Notes under the pieces: generated by a model
What the model saw: the letters and a program-made list of their open reading frames with translations, nothing else
Database searches by the model: none
Told to the model about the DNA's origin: nothing
Assembly: GCA_015069695.1 (NCBI GenBank)
Contig: JADCRZ010000017.1
Span: forward strand, 62,001-126,000
Direction: 5' to 3'
Length of the DNA stretch: 64,000 nucleotides
Origin: Williamsia sp.
GTDB lineage: Bacteria > Bacteroidota > Bacteroidia > Chitinophagales > Chitinophagaceae
Part shown: positions 27,713 to 37,453 of the stretch, in pieces
Position numbering within the stretch: the stretch's first letter is position 1
How the letters are laid out: each line of letters opens with the position of its first letter
Position numbers and translations under genes: made by a program

Positions 27713-28693
27713 TTATTTCTGCTTTACTGCCGGCCATTCCGGCACCCCTTTAAAGATATTTTTCAGCGTGTAGGCTTTTGCTTCTGCATCCGTCAGCTGC
27801 TTCGACCAGCTTACCCGTTTTGCCGGATTGGCGCCTTCGCCGGTAGAGCGGTACTCGGCATAGAACGCTGTAGGATCGCCGGTGGCGGGTCCGGCCCATT
27901 TCACCCATCCTTCCGGAGCAACAAAGCTTCCCATGCGGCAGCGCAAGTATACCACCTTTGCGTATTGCCGCCACGGACGGCCGAGCATGACCCGGTTCAC
28001 GCCGGGTGCCGCTTCCAGGGTACAGTCTGCAAATACAAAACCATACGGCGAATGGTGAGCGGTAGATGCTGCAGTAAAATAACCGTTTGATTTGGCATGC
28101 AGGGTACAGCTATTAAACACGGCAGTTGCTTCACCGAAGATAAAGTCGACCGTACCCTCGATGTAACAGTTTGTATAATACTGGCAGGCTCCTTCGCCGG
28201 CGGCATACAGCGTGTCCTGGTTGCCCAGCAGGCGGCAGTTCTCGAACAAACAACGGGTACCAGTAACCGAAACGGCCAGCGCCTGCCCTACCGGACCTGC
28301 ACTGTTTTCGATGGTCAGGTTCTTTGCCTCAAAGTCATTGGCTTCCACAGTGAGCGTAGCCGTGAGGAATGTGCTGTTAGGTCCGCGATCTACCTTTTTA
28401 AAATAATCGCCATAGGTAATAATGGTACTGTCGCGGCTTTCACCCACCAGCGAAAGATGTGTATTCCAGGAACCCACGCGCACTTTTTCGTTGTACACCC
28501 CTTTTTTGATAAAGATGGTGACCGTTTCGTCCGGAAATGCCTTGCTGGCATCAACAGCCCCCTGAACGGTCGTAAAATCCCCGCTGCCGTCTTTAGCAAC
28601 CACAAAACGGGTTTTATAGGCAGGTTGGCCGATGGCTGGCATCGTCAAGAGGAAACCTGTCAACGTGGTCAAAAGAAAGAGAAATGATTTCAT
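27713..28693 (-). CDS. Pectinesterase (carbohydrate esterase family 8), exported
   Basis: A 326-aa protein with a signal peptide (MKSFLFLLTTLTGFLLTMPAIGQ). It has all CE8 signatures: GSGDFTTVQGAVDA, then GNQDTLY with Asp160 (acid), DFIFGEATAVF with Asp183 (nucleophile) and MLGRPWR with Arg239. It removes methyl esters from homogalacturonan, releasing methanol and acidic pectin for lyases and hydrolases. It is periplasmic or secreted. Neighbours in the same region, a GH28 remnant and beta-helix proteins, support pectin as the substrate. Length is normal for bacterial pectinesterases. Confidence 0.93.
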   Translation of the reverse strand: MKSFLFLLTTLTGFLLTMPAIGQPAYKTRFVVAKDGSGDFTTVQGAVDASKAFPDETVTIFIKKGVYNEKVRVGSWNTHLSLVGESRDSTIITYGDYFKKVDRGPNSTFLTATLTVEANDFEAKNLTIENSAGPVGQALAVSVTGTRCLFENCRLLGNQDTLYAAGEGACQYYTNCYIEGTVDFIFGEATAVFNSCTLHAKSNGYFTAASTAHHSPYGFVFADCTLEAAPGVNRVMLGRPWRQYAKVVYLRCRMGSFVAPEGWVKWAGPATGDPTAFYAEYRSTGEGANPAKRVSWSKQLTDAEAKAYTLKNIFKGVPEWPAVKQK

Positions 28694-28792
28694 GTGGATT
28701 TATTTACTGGCTGCGGCTGTCCTGGCCGGAAACCGCCTGCAGCACGTGCGCAACTTAAATCACGAACCGGAAAACTTCCCATCGCAGAATAA

Positions 28793-31700
28793 TTATTTTT
28801 TCAGCCAGGCAACAACAGGCCCATCAAGAGGTGCCTGGATAGAAGTTGTGCTTCCTCCTGAAACCCTGGTTTTTGTTCTCCGTATTTCACCTGTTGCCGG
28901 ATCTATCCAGCTGAGCGCATACTTGTTTCTATCATCAGACAAATCAATGTTTACCTTTCCCGATGCAGAAAAGACGATATATCCTGTGCCGGGTTTTCCC
29001 AATACATACAAGGATGAATCCCTGTTTTTTGCCGGCAGGCAATCCATTTTCAGCGCCTCTTCAAAAAAGGCCTTATCCTGAATGGGGGGAAGAGCGGCAA
29101 GAGATCCGCCACCCATGAATATGGCCCATTCTGCCCACTTTGCACCACCGCGGGAGTATATGATGGCTTTACGGGGGTATTTTGTATGATATTCCCTGAC
29201 CGCTCTATAGATCTGGGCAAATGATGTTTCGCCCACATCCATGATGCGTGCGTACTGACGGGTTGCAATACTTTGCCCGCCGGTGGGTGCAAATAAACTG
29301 CCGTCCTTCCGGTACTGCCATTGCTGTATGTCTACTGCATCCACAAGGGCCTCCCGTTTCTGGTCGGCAAGTATCGCATCCTGCACCTCTTTGGTCCCGG
29401 GCAGCATTACCAGCACATGCTGGTTGTTTTCCTTTTCCCATTCGGCAATTACATCGAGCCAGAACTGAACAAAGTGCAGGGGGCCTGTGTACTCAATGCC
29501 CAGATGATGGATTATATTGGTATTGCCTTTAAAGTTATCGAGGCTTTTCCGGATATAAGCCCGGTGCAATCTATTCCGTACTGGGTTTGTTGTATCATAA
29601 AACGCTTCCGCCATAAACACCCGCTTATCGCCTGCAAAGGCAGGGTTTTCAGCAAACCCGGTATTGTTTATATTGTTTGCCGTTCTCCAGGGATAGTCGG
29701 CCCAGTGTGCCCCTTCTTCGATGATATTGTGCTGGAGATAATGCTCCTGGATATAGAGCAGGCCATGCTGGTCGGCCAGTGTTGCAAATTGCTTTAGCCT
29801 GAGCCAGTACCAGGTGTTCCATTTTGTAAGATCATATTTGCTCAACCGGTCGATCGCTTCTCCCTGTCCGCTCCGGCTAAAAGGCTGTTCGTAAAAGGGA
29901 GCCCACACATCTGCATCGGCTCTCCTGGTACGTGCATGATCATCTCGGCGGCGTTCGTACCAAAGCGCAGGAAAGCTTTGCATCGCAACAACGTTGTTGC
30001 GCATCATATCGGCCACGACCGTATCCAGCTCATCTGTTAATCCCCTGCCTGTTCGCCCGGGAACAAACCTGACGAGATTGGGTGAAGCCTGCGCAAGTTC
30101 GGTTTTACGTGTGGTCCCGCGCCATAAGGAGGTGCGGTTCTTTCTTCCCGTTAAAACCTCATTGCCCCGTACGATCAGACCGCTTGCTATGGAAACAGCG
30201 GGAGACTTCTGCTGCACCTTGGCAGCCATTTTAAACCCGGTTTCCTGTAAGTATTTAGCAGAAGTCAGATCTGATTGAATGGGATATTTTGCCACCATGC
30301 TATCGATCCATGCATCCATGATCAGGTCAGGGGTTTTTGCCCGCGCGCTCAACCGGGCTGCTTCGGCAGGTGTAGGCGCACTGTTCCGTTCTGTTTGATA
30401 GACAAGAATTTTCTCCCCTTCCCCTGGTATTCTGCCGGTGCGGGCTTCGAGTTGCGCATAAAAAAGACTTTCGGGTTTTAAGAAGCCCTGGGCCAATTCA
30501 TGTTCCCCGCTTCCATAACCTTGCCCCCGGCTTCCGTAAGCCCAGTTTTGAGCCGTCGGAGGAGATGATACATGGATTTGAGCGGCCCTGCTTTGCCAGG
30601 AAAGTGAATTTGCTGCAGTCCACCCGCCACCCTGGCCATCTGCATCCCTGTATGCCAGGCTAACAATACCACCATCTACGGTTGTTTTGTCGAAAAGCAC
30701 GCCCGTAGCCCATCCGCCAATGGCACCGCTGAAATTGATTGGCATAAAGGAATAACACTGCACAAAGGCATTGGGGCCGGGCGCTGTAAAGCCAACAGAA
30801 AAATCATGGTATCCCCACTCTGCATAGCAACGCTGAAAGAGGACCTGCTGCCCGATGGTATGGAATGAGTACCGGCGGTAATTTCCTGCTTCGCCAACGG
30901 GCGCCAGGGATTTGCAATCTTCCACGGTGATCCGGCTTGCTGTTTCCCAAACAGCAACTGCAGAACTTACAAAATGCTCGGCAACGACCCTGCGTACCCA
31001 GGCATCCCGGACATTGTCCATCGTGACCGCCATCCACCTGTGATTCTCATCTTTCGCATTTGATTGATCAAACGTTGAAACGCATCTCAGGTTTTCAACG
31101 CCAACATGGCTGATCTGTCCCTCCCAAACGTACCTGGCCACGCTGCCACCACCGTATGCAGGATCAAGCGAATTGGTAAGCGGCACATCCAGCGTGATTG
31201 ATTCGGGCGTAACAGCTGTTATGTTCCGGTACCAGTTCTGGTCAAAATCACCCGGATCCCATTTGGTAAGCTGGTAGTCTACGTAGATCCCGATCTTATC
31301 CGTACCCAGTTTTTCCAGCCACTCCCTGGTGGAGGGGCGGTTTACAACAACCTGGTCACCCACTTTAAAAGCATGCGGGTGGGCAAACGTTAACCGGGTT
31401 GCATTTACAGGGACATAGGTATTTGCCAGCCGGACCGGCGCGTCTGTCTTTCTGTTGTTCAGGCCGGCTATGCGAATAAGCGTTTGCCGGTCCACCCCCG
31501 TTCCGTTTAATACTGTTCCATCACGACCGGTGCCGCTACCACGAAGTACAACACCCGTGGCCCGGATCGTTAATCCCCCGGCAATTTCATATGTTCCGCG
31601 CTCCAGCAGAACGGCACCCCGGAAGCCTTGTTTATCCAGTGGCAGGGATGAAACGTACTCGATGGCTGTTTGAATGGCCGTGGTGGCATCTCCTTTCACG

Positions 31701-31936
31701 GGGGGCACGATCACTTTTACTGCAACATCCGGTATAGGCATTTCTGAAAGCATGTAACCGCAGTACGAATAATCCGGCACCCTGTCGCCGTTGGGGGCAG
31801 CCTTGTAGCTTAGCTTTCCATCACTGCTTATTTGAACAGGCAGACCGGTTGGGGCGGATGATTGAGCGTACATGCACTTGGGCAGCCATGCCATCAGCAA
31901 GGCAGCCAGCAGGACGTACGGACGGGATATGAACAT
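28793..31936 (-). CDS. Large secreted beta-helix plus DUF6298-like glycosidase-fold protein
   Basis: A 1047-aa protein with a signal peptide (1-25, ending CMYAQ). Residues about 50-470 look like a right-handed beta-helix of the pectate lyase superfamily (PVKGDATTAIQTAIEYV; VLLERGTYEIAGGLTIRATG; EGQISHVGVENLRC). Residues about 590-930 are a different module with TIM-barrel-like features (VAMQSFPALWYERRRDD, WYWLRLKQFATLADQHGLL, YIQEHYLQHNIIEEGAHWAD, HHLGIEYTGP), which I recall as the uncharacterised DUF6298. A short beta domain (about 940-1047) ends the protein. It may cleave or bind pectin side chains. The catalytic residues are unknown, but repeated Glu/Asp/His near EEGAHWAD and HLGIEYTG are candidates. 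It is separated from the pectinesterase by about 100 bases on the same strand. Confidence 0.75.
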   Translation of the reverse strand: MFISRPYVLLAALLMAWLPKCMYAQSSAPTGLPVQISSDGKLSYKAAPNGDRVPDYSYCGYMLSEMPIPDVAVKVIVPPVKGDATTAIQTAIEYVSSLPLDKQGFRGAVLLERGTYEIAGGLTIRATGVVLRGSGTGRDGTVLNGTGVDRQTLIRIAGLNNRKTDAPVRLANTYVPVNATRLTFAHPHAFKVGDQVVVNRPSTREWLEKLGTDKIGIYVDYQLTKWDPGDFDQNWYRNITAVTPESITLDVPLTNSLDPAYGGGSVARYVWEGQISHVGVENLRCVSTFDQSNAKDENHRWMAVTMDNVRDAWVRRVVAEHFVSSAVAVWETASRITVEDCKSLAPVGEAGNYRRYSFHTIGQQVLFQRCYAEWGYHDFSVGFTAPGPNAFVQCYSFMPINFSGAIGGWATGVLFDKTTVDGGIVSLAYRDADGQGGGWTAANSLSWQSRAAQIHVSSPPTAQNWAYGSRGQGYGSGEHELAQGFLKPESLFYAQLEARTGRIPGEGEKILVYQTERNSAPTPAEAARLSARAKTPDLIMDAWIDSMVAKYPIQSDLTSAKYLQETGFKMAAKVQQKSPAVSIASGLIVRGNEVLTGRKNRTSLWRGTTRKTELAQASPNLVRFVPGRTGRGLTDELDTVVADMMRNNVVAMQSFPALWYERRRDDHARTRRADADVWAPFYEQPFSRSGQGEAIDRLSKYDLTKWNTWYWLRLKQFATLADQHGLLYIQEHYLQHNIIEEGAHWADYPWRTANNINNTGFAENPAFAGDKRVFMAEAFYDTTNPVRNRLHRAYIRKSLDNFKGNTNIIHHLGIEYTGPLHFVQFWLDVIAEWEKENNQHVLVMLPGTKEVQDAILADQKREALVDAVDIQQWQYRKDGSLFAPTGGQSIATRQYARIMDVGETSFAQIYRAVREYHTKYPRKAIIYSRGGAKWAEWAIFMGGGSLAALPPIQDKAFFEEALKMDCLPAKNRDSSLYVLGKPGTGYIVFSASGKVNIDLSDDRNKYALSWIDPATGEIRRTKTRVSGGSTTSIQAPLDGPVVAWLKK

Positions 31937-32449
31937 AACAGGCTTTTTATTGAATAGAATCTTTCTGCATTGAAATATCTTCCTGCAGTTTTATAAACTG
32001 CTTGCGAGGGCAATCTATCAGCATTCTAAAAGTACATACTTAACCCAAACAGGAAGCAGGGAAACCGGCATGACAAGAGCAGCAAAGGGAATTGAACATT
32101 GTTCGCTTTCATTGACCAGCTGTTTTAGTTGGATGGAAAGCTTTTGTAACACATGGGTCCCAGCGTGATCGGCCCCTTTGAAATAAAAAACTTATTTGGT
32201 ACATTCGTAGACGAAATAGGATTTACAAGATTTTATTTTTCTATCCGCCCAATCATTTCACGGTCTTTTTACAAGTTGTTGAAGTGTTTGATTAATCTGC
32301 CACCCTGCTTGTTTACTTTAAGGCCAATATCCTCAGATCGGCACAAGATGCAAGCCCCATCCGGATACCTTTCGCAGAGCATATGAACCCGCCCCGGCCT
32401 CTTATACCCTCGTAGCCCACCGCATTGACGAACCTGTAAAACGAGCCAT
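31937..32449. other. Divergent promoter region, no gene recognised
   Basis: This 513-base stretch separates two divergent pectin-related genes. Small frames on both strands have no protein-like character. Plus-strand TTTG followed 18 bases later by TAGGATTT (about 32194-32223) is a weak match to the phylum promoter and could serve the beta-helix gene, leaving a long leader of about 225 bases. I see no riboswitch-like fold. Confidence 0.35.
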
Positions 32450-34711
32450 ATGCAGACAACCATTTCACCTTCCACTGTGAGGTCTTTTTCCCGGATCTGT
32501 GTTCTTTATACTTTCCGGATTTTGTTGTCCCTCTTTCTGCTACCCGCTTTCTGTACCGCCACACAGGCTGCCGTTAAACTTGTTGCCATCAAGGCCGGGT
32601 TAACGCCGCAAGAGATTCAAACCATTCTTAACACGGAACGCAACGTATATTTTGGACCTGGCACACACATGATTGGAACGTTGCAGATCAGCAACCGGAA
32701 CCAGGGGATCATCTGGGGCTCAGGACGCATGTCAACGGTCCTTGTTGGCCGTATCGTCATCTCAGGAAGCGTCATCACATTCGGAAACCTGACGTTCCAG
32801 AATCCGGATCTTACAGCGGGCCAGGCAATGATCGATATTACAGGCACATCATCAAATATTTCCGTGGTAAACCTGGCTGCCTACGCCGGAACCTTGTATT
32901 ATCCCGATGGCGTGAACGTGGCCCTGAGAAATGGCGGCACTGCTCTCCGGATGAAGGCGCCGGGCGATCTGACGATTCAAGGTTCTCATTTCGGTGGCAG
33001 CGATGTAGGCTTGAGCGTTGAAAATGCGCTTGCGCACGTCACCGTTTTAGGAGGTAATTTTCAAGCTGACCGCCTCCACATCCTGCAGGTACAAGGTCAA
33101 GTAGAAGTGAGGGCTTTTGGCGCACAGCTGGCCTTCGGCGGAGCAGACATCGAAATCAGGAGCCCTTCAACTGCTGGCTTTCATGTGATAGAAGGCGTCA
33201 GGTCAGAAGGAAATAATACGAATCTTTCCCAACACACTTTTCTTCGCGTACCATTAACCACGCTGGCGGTCAATGTTGCCATCCGGTCAACCTCATTGCT
33301 TGGCTTTAACCGGTATGCCGACTATTATGCAAATGGCACGCTGGCCTTGATTGCTGACGCAAACTTTCCGCAAAATACCCAGGTACCGTCGATCACGGCA
33401 AACGGTTTGGCAAAAATCATCAGCTATGGAACGCATTTTGGAAATTTGGTTGATGTTGGCCCCTTTCAGTTAGGTCCGCTCGTAACCATGGTCTCTACCG
33501 GTGATCTTTGGCAGCTTCCCAACCAGGATGATTTCTCCAAGCATTTTACGGAGCCGCTTTCGGCGGCAGCTTTCCAGGCGGCTGGAAAACCCGTTCCACC
33601 GGGACTTAGCTTTACGGCAGAAAACAGCACAGCCACCCCTTCGCTTCCGGCTGTTCCGGCATACCGAACGCTTTCATTCCCGGTTATTAATAACTTGAGC
33701 GCACTGATGCTGAATGTAACAAGTTATGGCGCTAAACCCGATGATGGCGTGGATGATTATGCAGCCATTCAAAACGCGATCACGGCAGCTACGGACCCGA
33801 ATGGAATTACGCAACCATTGTACTTTCCTGCGGGCCGGTATCAACTCAGCCAGCCTTTGATTTTAGACCATGGTGCCGGTGGCGGATTCTGGGGCGAAGG
33901 ACAGAACAAATCCGTATTGGTGAGCACATCCGGACTAGGCGTGCTGAAGACAGATGGTGCCGGCTATATAACATTTGCAGATCTTGGCTTTGAGAACAAA
34001 CCGGGCGCTGCATCTATCACAGCGGATTTTGGATGGAGAACGCTCAATTCGCCCAGGTACCCGCCTACCGGCGCTGCACTGCAAGGCAATATGTTTTACC
34101 GGACGCGCTTCGAGGGTGGGCTTGTTGGATTGGCCATCGGAACGCAGGGTGACGGCACATCAAATCCCGGCATGGCAGGCAGCGAGTTCATGGTTGTAGA
34201 GTCTATTTTCCGGAATCAACACCGGTCTGATGCCAACGGCTGCAGTGTCCTTATTGCGAATTACAATGCCCTGACCAATTCTTTTGTGAATTCCCAATTT
34301 GACAATGCAGATTGGGCGCTGACGCATTTAGCGGGCAGCTTTACATTTTATGGAGATCAGCTTACGCGGATGGCAACCGGAGGATTAAACACGTTTAATA
34401 CGGTAGCAGACGCTTTTCCGATTGTTAATGTGACGATGGATTCGTCCCGGGGCATCTTTATCAAGGGCGCCCACAATGCAGCCTTAAAGCGGATCTTTAT
34501 TGCCGGCACAACCTTGCAAGCTCCGGCCGGCGGTGATGGCAGGGCCACAGATTTCAACGAGGGAGGCTCCGTTGTTGCCGTCGACTTTGTATGCCCCGGC
34601 CGGTTTCTTGCCAGTGGTGGCGCGATCGGCGACAACACCCTCCTCGTCAATCAATCCATGGGTGCATCTGCCTTTACCTCCGGCCGGGCGCACAGGTATT
34701 TTTTCAGATAG
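32450..34711 (+). CDS. Secreted right-handed beta-helix protein (pectate-lyase-3/rhamnogalacturonase-like)
   Basis: A 753-aa protein with a signal peptide (hydrophobic LYTFRILLSLFLLPAFCTAT, ending near residue 40). Two beta-helix segments can be seen. The N-terminal one has NRNQGIIWGSGRMSTVLVG-type turns (about 60-260). The second, from about residue 420, starts with VTSYGAKPDDGVDDYAAIQ, the standard opening of the Pectate_lyase_3 family, and continues with LYFPAGRYQLS and GEGQNKSVLVSTSG. No T9SS tail is seen. A lyase, epimerase or hydrolase for a polyuronide is likely, but I cannot point to catalytic residues. It is transcribed away from the DUF6298-like gene and may be coregulated with it. 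Confidence 0.75.
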   Translation: MQTTISPSTVRSFSRICVLYTFRILLSLFLLPAFCTATQAAVKLVAIKAGLTPQEIQTILNTERNVYFGPGTHMIGTLQISNRNQGIIWGSGRMSTVLVGRIVISGSVITFGNLTFQNPDLTAGQAMIDITGTSSNISVVNLAAYAGTLYYPDGVNVALRNGGTALRMKAPGDLTIQGSHFGGSDVGLSVENALAHVTVLGGNFQADRLHILQVQGQVEVRAFGAQLAFGGADIEIRSPSTAGFHVIEGVRSEGNNTNLSQHTFLRVPLTTLAVNVAIRSTSLLGFNRYADYYANGTLALIADANFPQNTQVPSITANGLAKIISYGTHFGNLVDVGPFQLGPLVTMVSTGDLWQLPNQDDFSKHFTEPLSAAAFQAAGKPVPPGLSFTAENSTATPSLPAVPAYRTLSFPVINNLSALMLNVTSYGAKPDDGVDDYAAIQNAITAATDPNGITQPLYFPAGRYQLSQPLILDHGAGGGFWGEGQNKSVLVSTSGLGVLKTDGAGYITFADLGFENKPGAASITADFGWRTLNSPRYPPTGAALQGNMFYRTRFEGGLVGLAIGTQGDGTSNPGMAGSEFMVVESIFRNQHRSDANGCSVLIANYNALTNSFVNSQFDNADWALTHLAGSFTFYGDQLTRMATGGLNTFNTVADAFPIVNVTMDSSRGIFIKGAHNAALKRIFIAGTTLQAPAGGDGRATDFNEGGSVVAVDFVCPGRFLASGGAIGDNTLLVNQSMGASAFTSGRAHRYFFR

Positions 34712-34824
34712 CGTCCATGTAGCATCCTTATTTATGTACCGTTGAAACGCTCTTTTTATCCTGCCATGTTGCAGCTACTTTAACAAGCCTGCTCTTAACA
34801 ATATTGCTCAACCCATCAAAATGA

Positions 34825-36008
34825 ATGATTATGCTGTGCATCCTCTGCTTTATCAAGCGCATCTTTGCCATCATACCTGTTTTTGCCCTGTCTTCAATCG
34901 CCATAGCTACGCCGCACCAGGCTGTCGTTACCGGCATTGACCATACAGGAATGGGCACATTCTCCGGCAATTATGTTCAGGCAAACAGCCCCCAAGCTGA
35001 TCATCCCTGGATCGTTTTCAATGCCAATGCAGGGGATGTGATAAGAATAGTGGTCAATACGCCGACCTGGCGAAAAGGAAGTTATTTATGGCTGTATATG
35101 GCTCCCGATGGATGTGTTGAGGTGGGAGACTATGCACTGAATGGAACGCTTCAGCAGCTTCCGCTTCAGCCTGGCAATGGGCTATTGGGCAACGGCCTGG
35201 TTTATACCCAGAACTATCCTGTAGCAGCTGCGGGCCAGTATGCCCTTCAGCTTGATGCCTGGGATGGAGGGAGAGCGGTGCTTATACAGTGGTACTTGCC
35301 GGATCTACAGCCCAAACTGTACTATGCAACCGCCGCGCCCGCGTCGATTGCGGGTTAGGCTTCCAGATCGCCACCGCCCCCCAGGCTGATACAGACAGCG
35401 ACGGACAACTGGATATTTGCGATACAGACGATGACAACGACGGCGTGCCAGACATCAACGACAACTGCCGGACCGTTGCCAATGCAGACCAACTGGACGG
35501 CGATGGTGACGGGGTGGGAAATGCATGCGACATCGACCATGACAATGATGGCGTACCTGATAACATAGATTGTGATCCTTTGGACAAGAAAAACGACAAG
35601 GTACTTGTATGCCACAACGGAAACACGCTTTGCGTAGACCAGCATGCTGTACAGACCTTTCTCGATATGGGCGGCCAGCTGGGCCCTTGCGCTTCATCGG
35701 CTCCGCTGAGCCAGACGGCCCCTACTGGAATTTCGCAGAAGGACGTGGCTGCCTCTGATGTTAAATTTTCGATATACCCCAATCCGAGCAATGGGCAGTT
35801 CTCCATGCAGCTGGTAACCACCAAAACCCTCCAGGCGGAAGTTATGATCCTGGATGCAAAAGGTGCTTTCATAGAAAGAAGATTGGTTCGATTGGCAGGG
35901 ACAGGACAGACACTTCGCTTTACCTTAAGAAACAAGGAAACCGGAACGTACGTGGTAAAACTGGTAAGTGCCGGCGGTGTGCAGACAGGTAAGCTGTCTG
36001 TGCACTAA
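34825..36008 (+). pseudogene. Thrombospondin-type-3 repeat/T9SS cargo protein with a 1-base frameshift
   Basis: The first frame (34825 to stop at 35358) has a signal peptide and a pre-peptidase C-like beta domain up to QLDAWDGG. The rest lies in another frame from about 35271 ([17 protein letters not shown]) to 36008. Adding one G to the GGG run near 35269-35271 joins them into a single 394-aa protein. After the junction come Asp-rich calcium-binding thrombospondin type 3 repeats ([20 protein letters not shown] and [19 protein letters not shown]) and a T9SS type A tail ([16 protein letters not shown]). It is either a sequencing slip in a homopolymer, a phase-variable tract or a true lesion. 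If repaired it would be a secreted Ca2+-stabilised surface protein. Confidence 0.72.
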
Positions 36009-36111
36009 CCTGTCTATCCAACTATGCTGTAAAGCTGTTAAAAGCTGCCATGGATAGCAGGCAGCACACCAAACTTTTCTAATATCCCAGCATATTGGTG
36101 CAGAACATCCC

Positions 36112-36243
36112 ATGCTGGTGCAGGGCATCATTGCGCTTGTGATCGGTCTGGTGCATGTGTACTTTCTGCACAAAAACAAACCTGCAGGAAAGAGTACGCC
36201 CCCGCGCGAGAAACAGCCGGTACAATTGGCCCGGCAGGCTTGA
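36112..36243 (+). CDS. Possible 43-aa membrane protein
   Basis: ATG at 36112 gives 43 residues: one hydrophobic helix (MLVQGIIALVIGLVHVYFL) followed by a basic, proline-containing tail. This is the shape of a single-span small membrane protein, with positive charges on the C-terminal side. The frame extends upstream without a stop to 36058. No ribosome binding site is obvious, and I recognise no family. It may be a chance frame or the tail of a lost gene. Confidence 0.3.
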   Translation: MLVQGIIALVIGLVHVYFLHKNKPAGKSTPPREKQPVQLARQA

Positions 36244-36288
36244 TATCGCATTCCTGCCAGGATGCCGGCCATTATAGCTGTATCCTGT

Positions 36289-37167
36289 TTATGGTTTATA
36301 ATCCAGATAAACCGCTTGCCATGTATGGGTGGATTCAGATAATCTGGAACGGTCAGTACCCGTTCCCAGGTTGCCACCTCCCATTCCGCCGCCTCCTCGC
36401 ATGCCACCGCCCCTCATTCCTCCACCACCTCTCATGCCGCCACCGCCGCCTCTCATTCCTCCCATTCCACCGCCACCGCTCCTTGCGCCGCCTTCCGTTG
36501 ATCCGGAAGGCCTTTTCATGCCTTCTATCTCAAAACCAATATACAACAGCTTCCCCAGATCTCTTCCGTCGATCGATTCTTTGTAGAATGTTTTAAATGG
36601 AATTTTTGCTTCCCAAACAAGGTCATTCGTCCTTGTACTAAGCCCCATGCCCGGTTCGATGCCACATGGATTTTTTTGAAGGGTTGAGTAACCTCCTTCG
36701 CATCCGGTAAAACCCAGCAGCAGGTACTCCTTTCGCCTATCGATCATATCTTTCATAGGATTGCTGCCTGTTGCCCCTTGGGGAGTGCCTTGATTTTCTC
36801 CTTCCGGTCTCCCAGGTCCGGGATTGTTGGCTGGGAACAGGATACCGGTCCTCTTTTCTTTTTTGTCGGATAAGTTTACCCAGACATGCATACCGGAATT
36901 CAATATTTTAAATTCGGTTGCCTGGTCTCCTGTAGTAACGGTGATATAAAGATTTGTTTTGTCGTTTGATATTGAGTAAGCCAACCTGGCATTGTTGTCA
37001 TAATACTGATAAGGCAGGTTCCAGTCATCATTGTTGCCATCAACCACAATGGGTTTGGCTTGCCACGGTATGCTTGGAGAGGATGTCACTTTTTTTGATG
37101 AACCGCAAGAGCAAAAAACGAACAGCAGGAAATAACTGATCAAATGACAGAACTTCACGTACTTCAT
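36289..37167 (-). CDS. Lipoprotein with CBM9/DOMON-like domain and Gly-Met-Arg-rich tail
   Basis: A 292-aa protein with a lipobox ending in C-S-C-G-S-S-K-K near residue 19-21. Residues about 30-130 resemble a carbohydrate-binding module 9 or DOMON-like sandwich (KPIVVDGNNDDWNLPYQYYD; ARLAYSISNDKTNLYITVTT). From about residue 225 to 270 there is a run of Gly with Met and Arg (GGGMRGG-type repeats), then a short Trp-containing end. Mean composition in the tail is extreme, and the plus strand therefore shows a false Pro-rich frame. Probably surface or periplasmic; no function can be assigned. It stands alone, 121 bases from the next gene candidate. Confidence 0.72.
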   Translation of the reverse strand: MKYVKFCHLISYFLLFVFCSCGSSKKVTSSPSIPWQAKPIVVDGNNDDWNLPYQYYDNNARLAYSISNDKTNLYITVTTGDQATEFKILNSGMHVWVNLSDKKEKRTGILFPANNPGPGRPEGENQGTPQGATGSNPMKDMIDRRKEYLLLGFTGCEGGYSTLQKNPCGIEPGMGLSTRTNDLVWEAKIPFKTFYKESIDGRDLGKLLYIGFEIEGMKRPSGSTEGGARSGGGGMGGMRGGGGGMRGGGGMRGGGMRGGGGMGGGNLGTGTDRSRLSESTHTWQAVYLDYKP

Positions 37168-37453
37168 AGATGTATGCTTTTAAATAGCCTGGTTAATCTT
37201 CTTTATTAATGATTGAATTGATGCAGTCACAACACCATTCCACGCTTATCAGGCGCTGGCAGACCGTGCGTTGGCATTTTACCGCCGGGCATTTATGCCG
37301 GGATCAGAAGAGAGTTCAGCACAATTTATGGATTTTACGCGCAAATGAAATGCTTAGTTTGTTGAGACCGTTCTGCACGGTAAGATGTTGCCGGGAACTC
37401 GGAAGATTGTGCTAGCTTGCAGGAGCCGGCCATTCACCAAATCAACATACGAT
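37168..37453. other. Intergenic region, nothing recognised
   Basis: About 290 bases between divergent genes. Short frames here lack protein-like composition. No hairpin or known RNA can be seen. Confidence 0.3.

Noticed and set aside
36329-36586. Pro-rich plus-strand frame of 85 codons
   Set aside because: It is the complement of the Gly-rich tail of the lipoprotein at 36289-37167.
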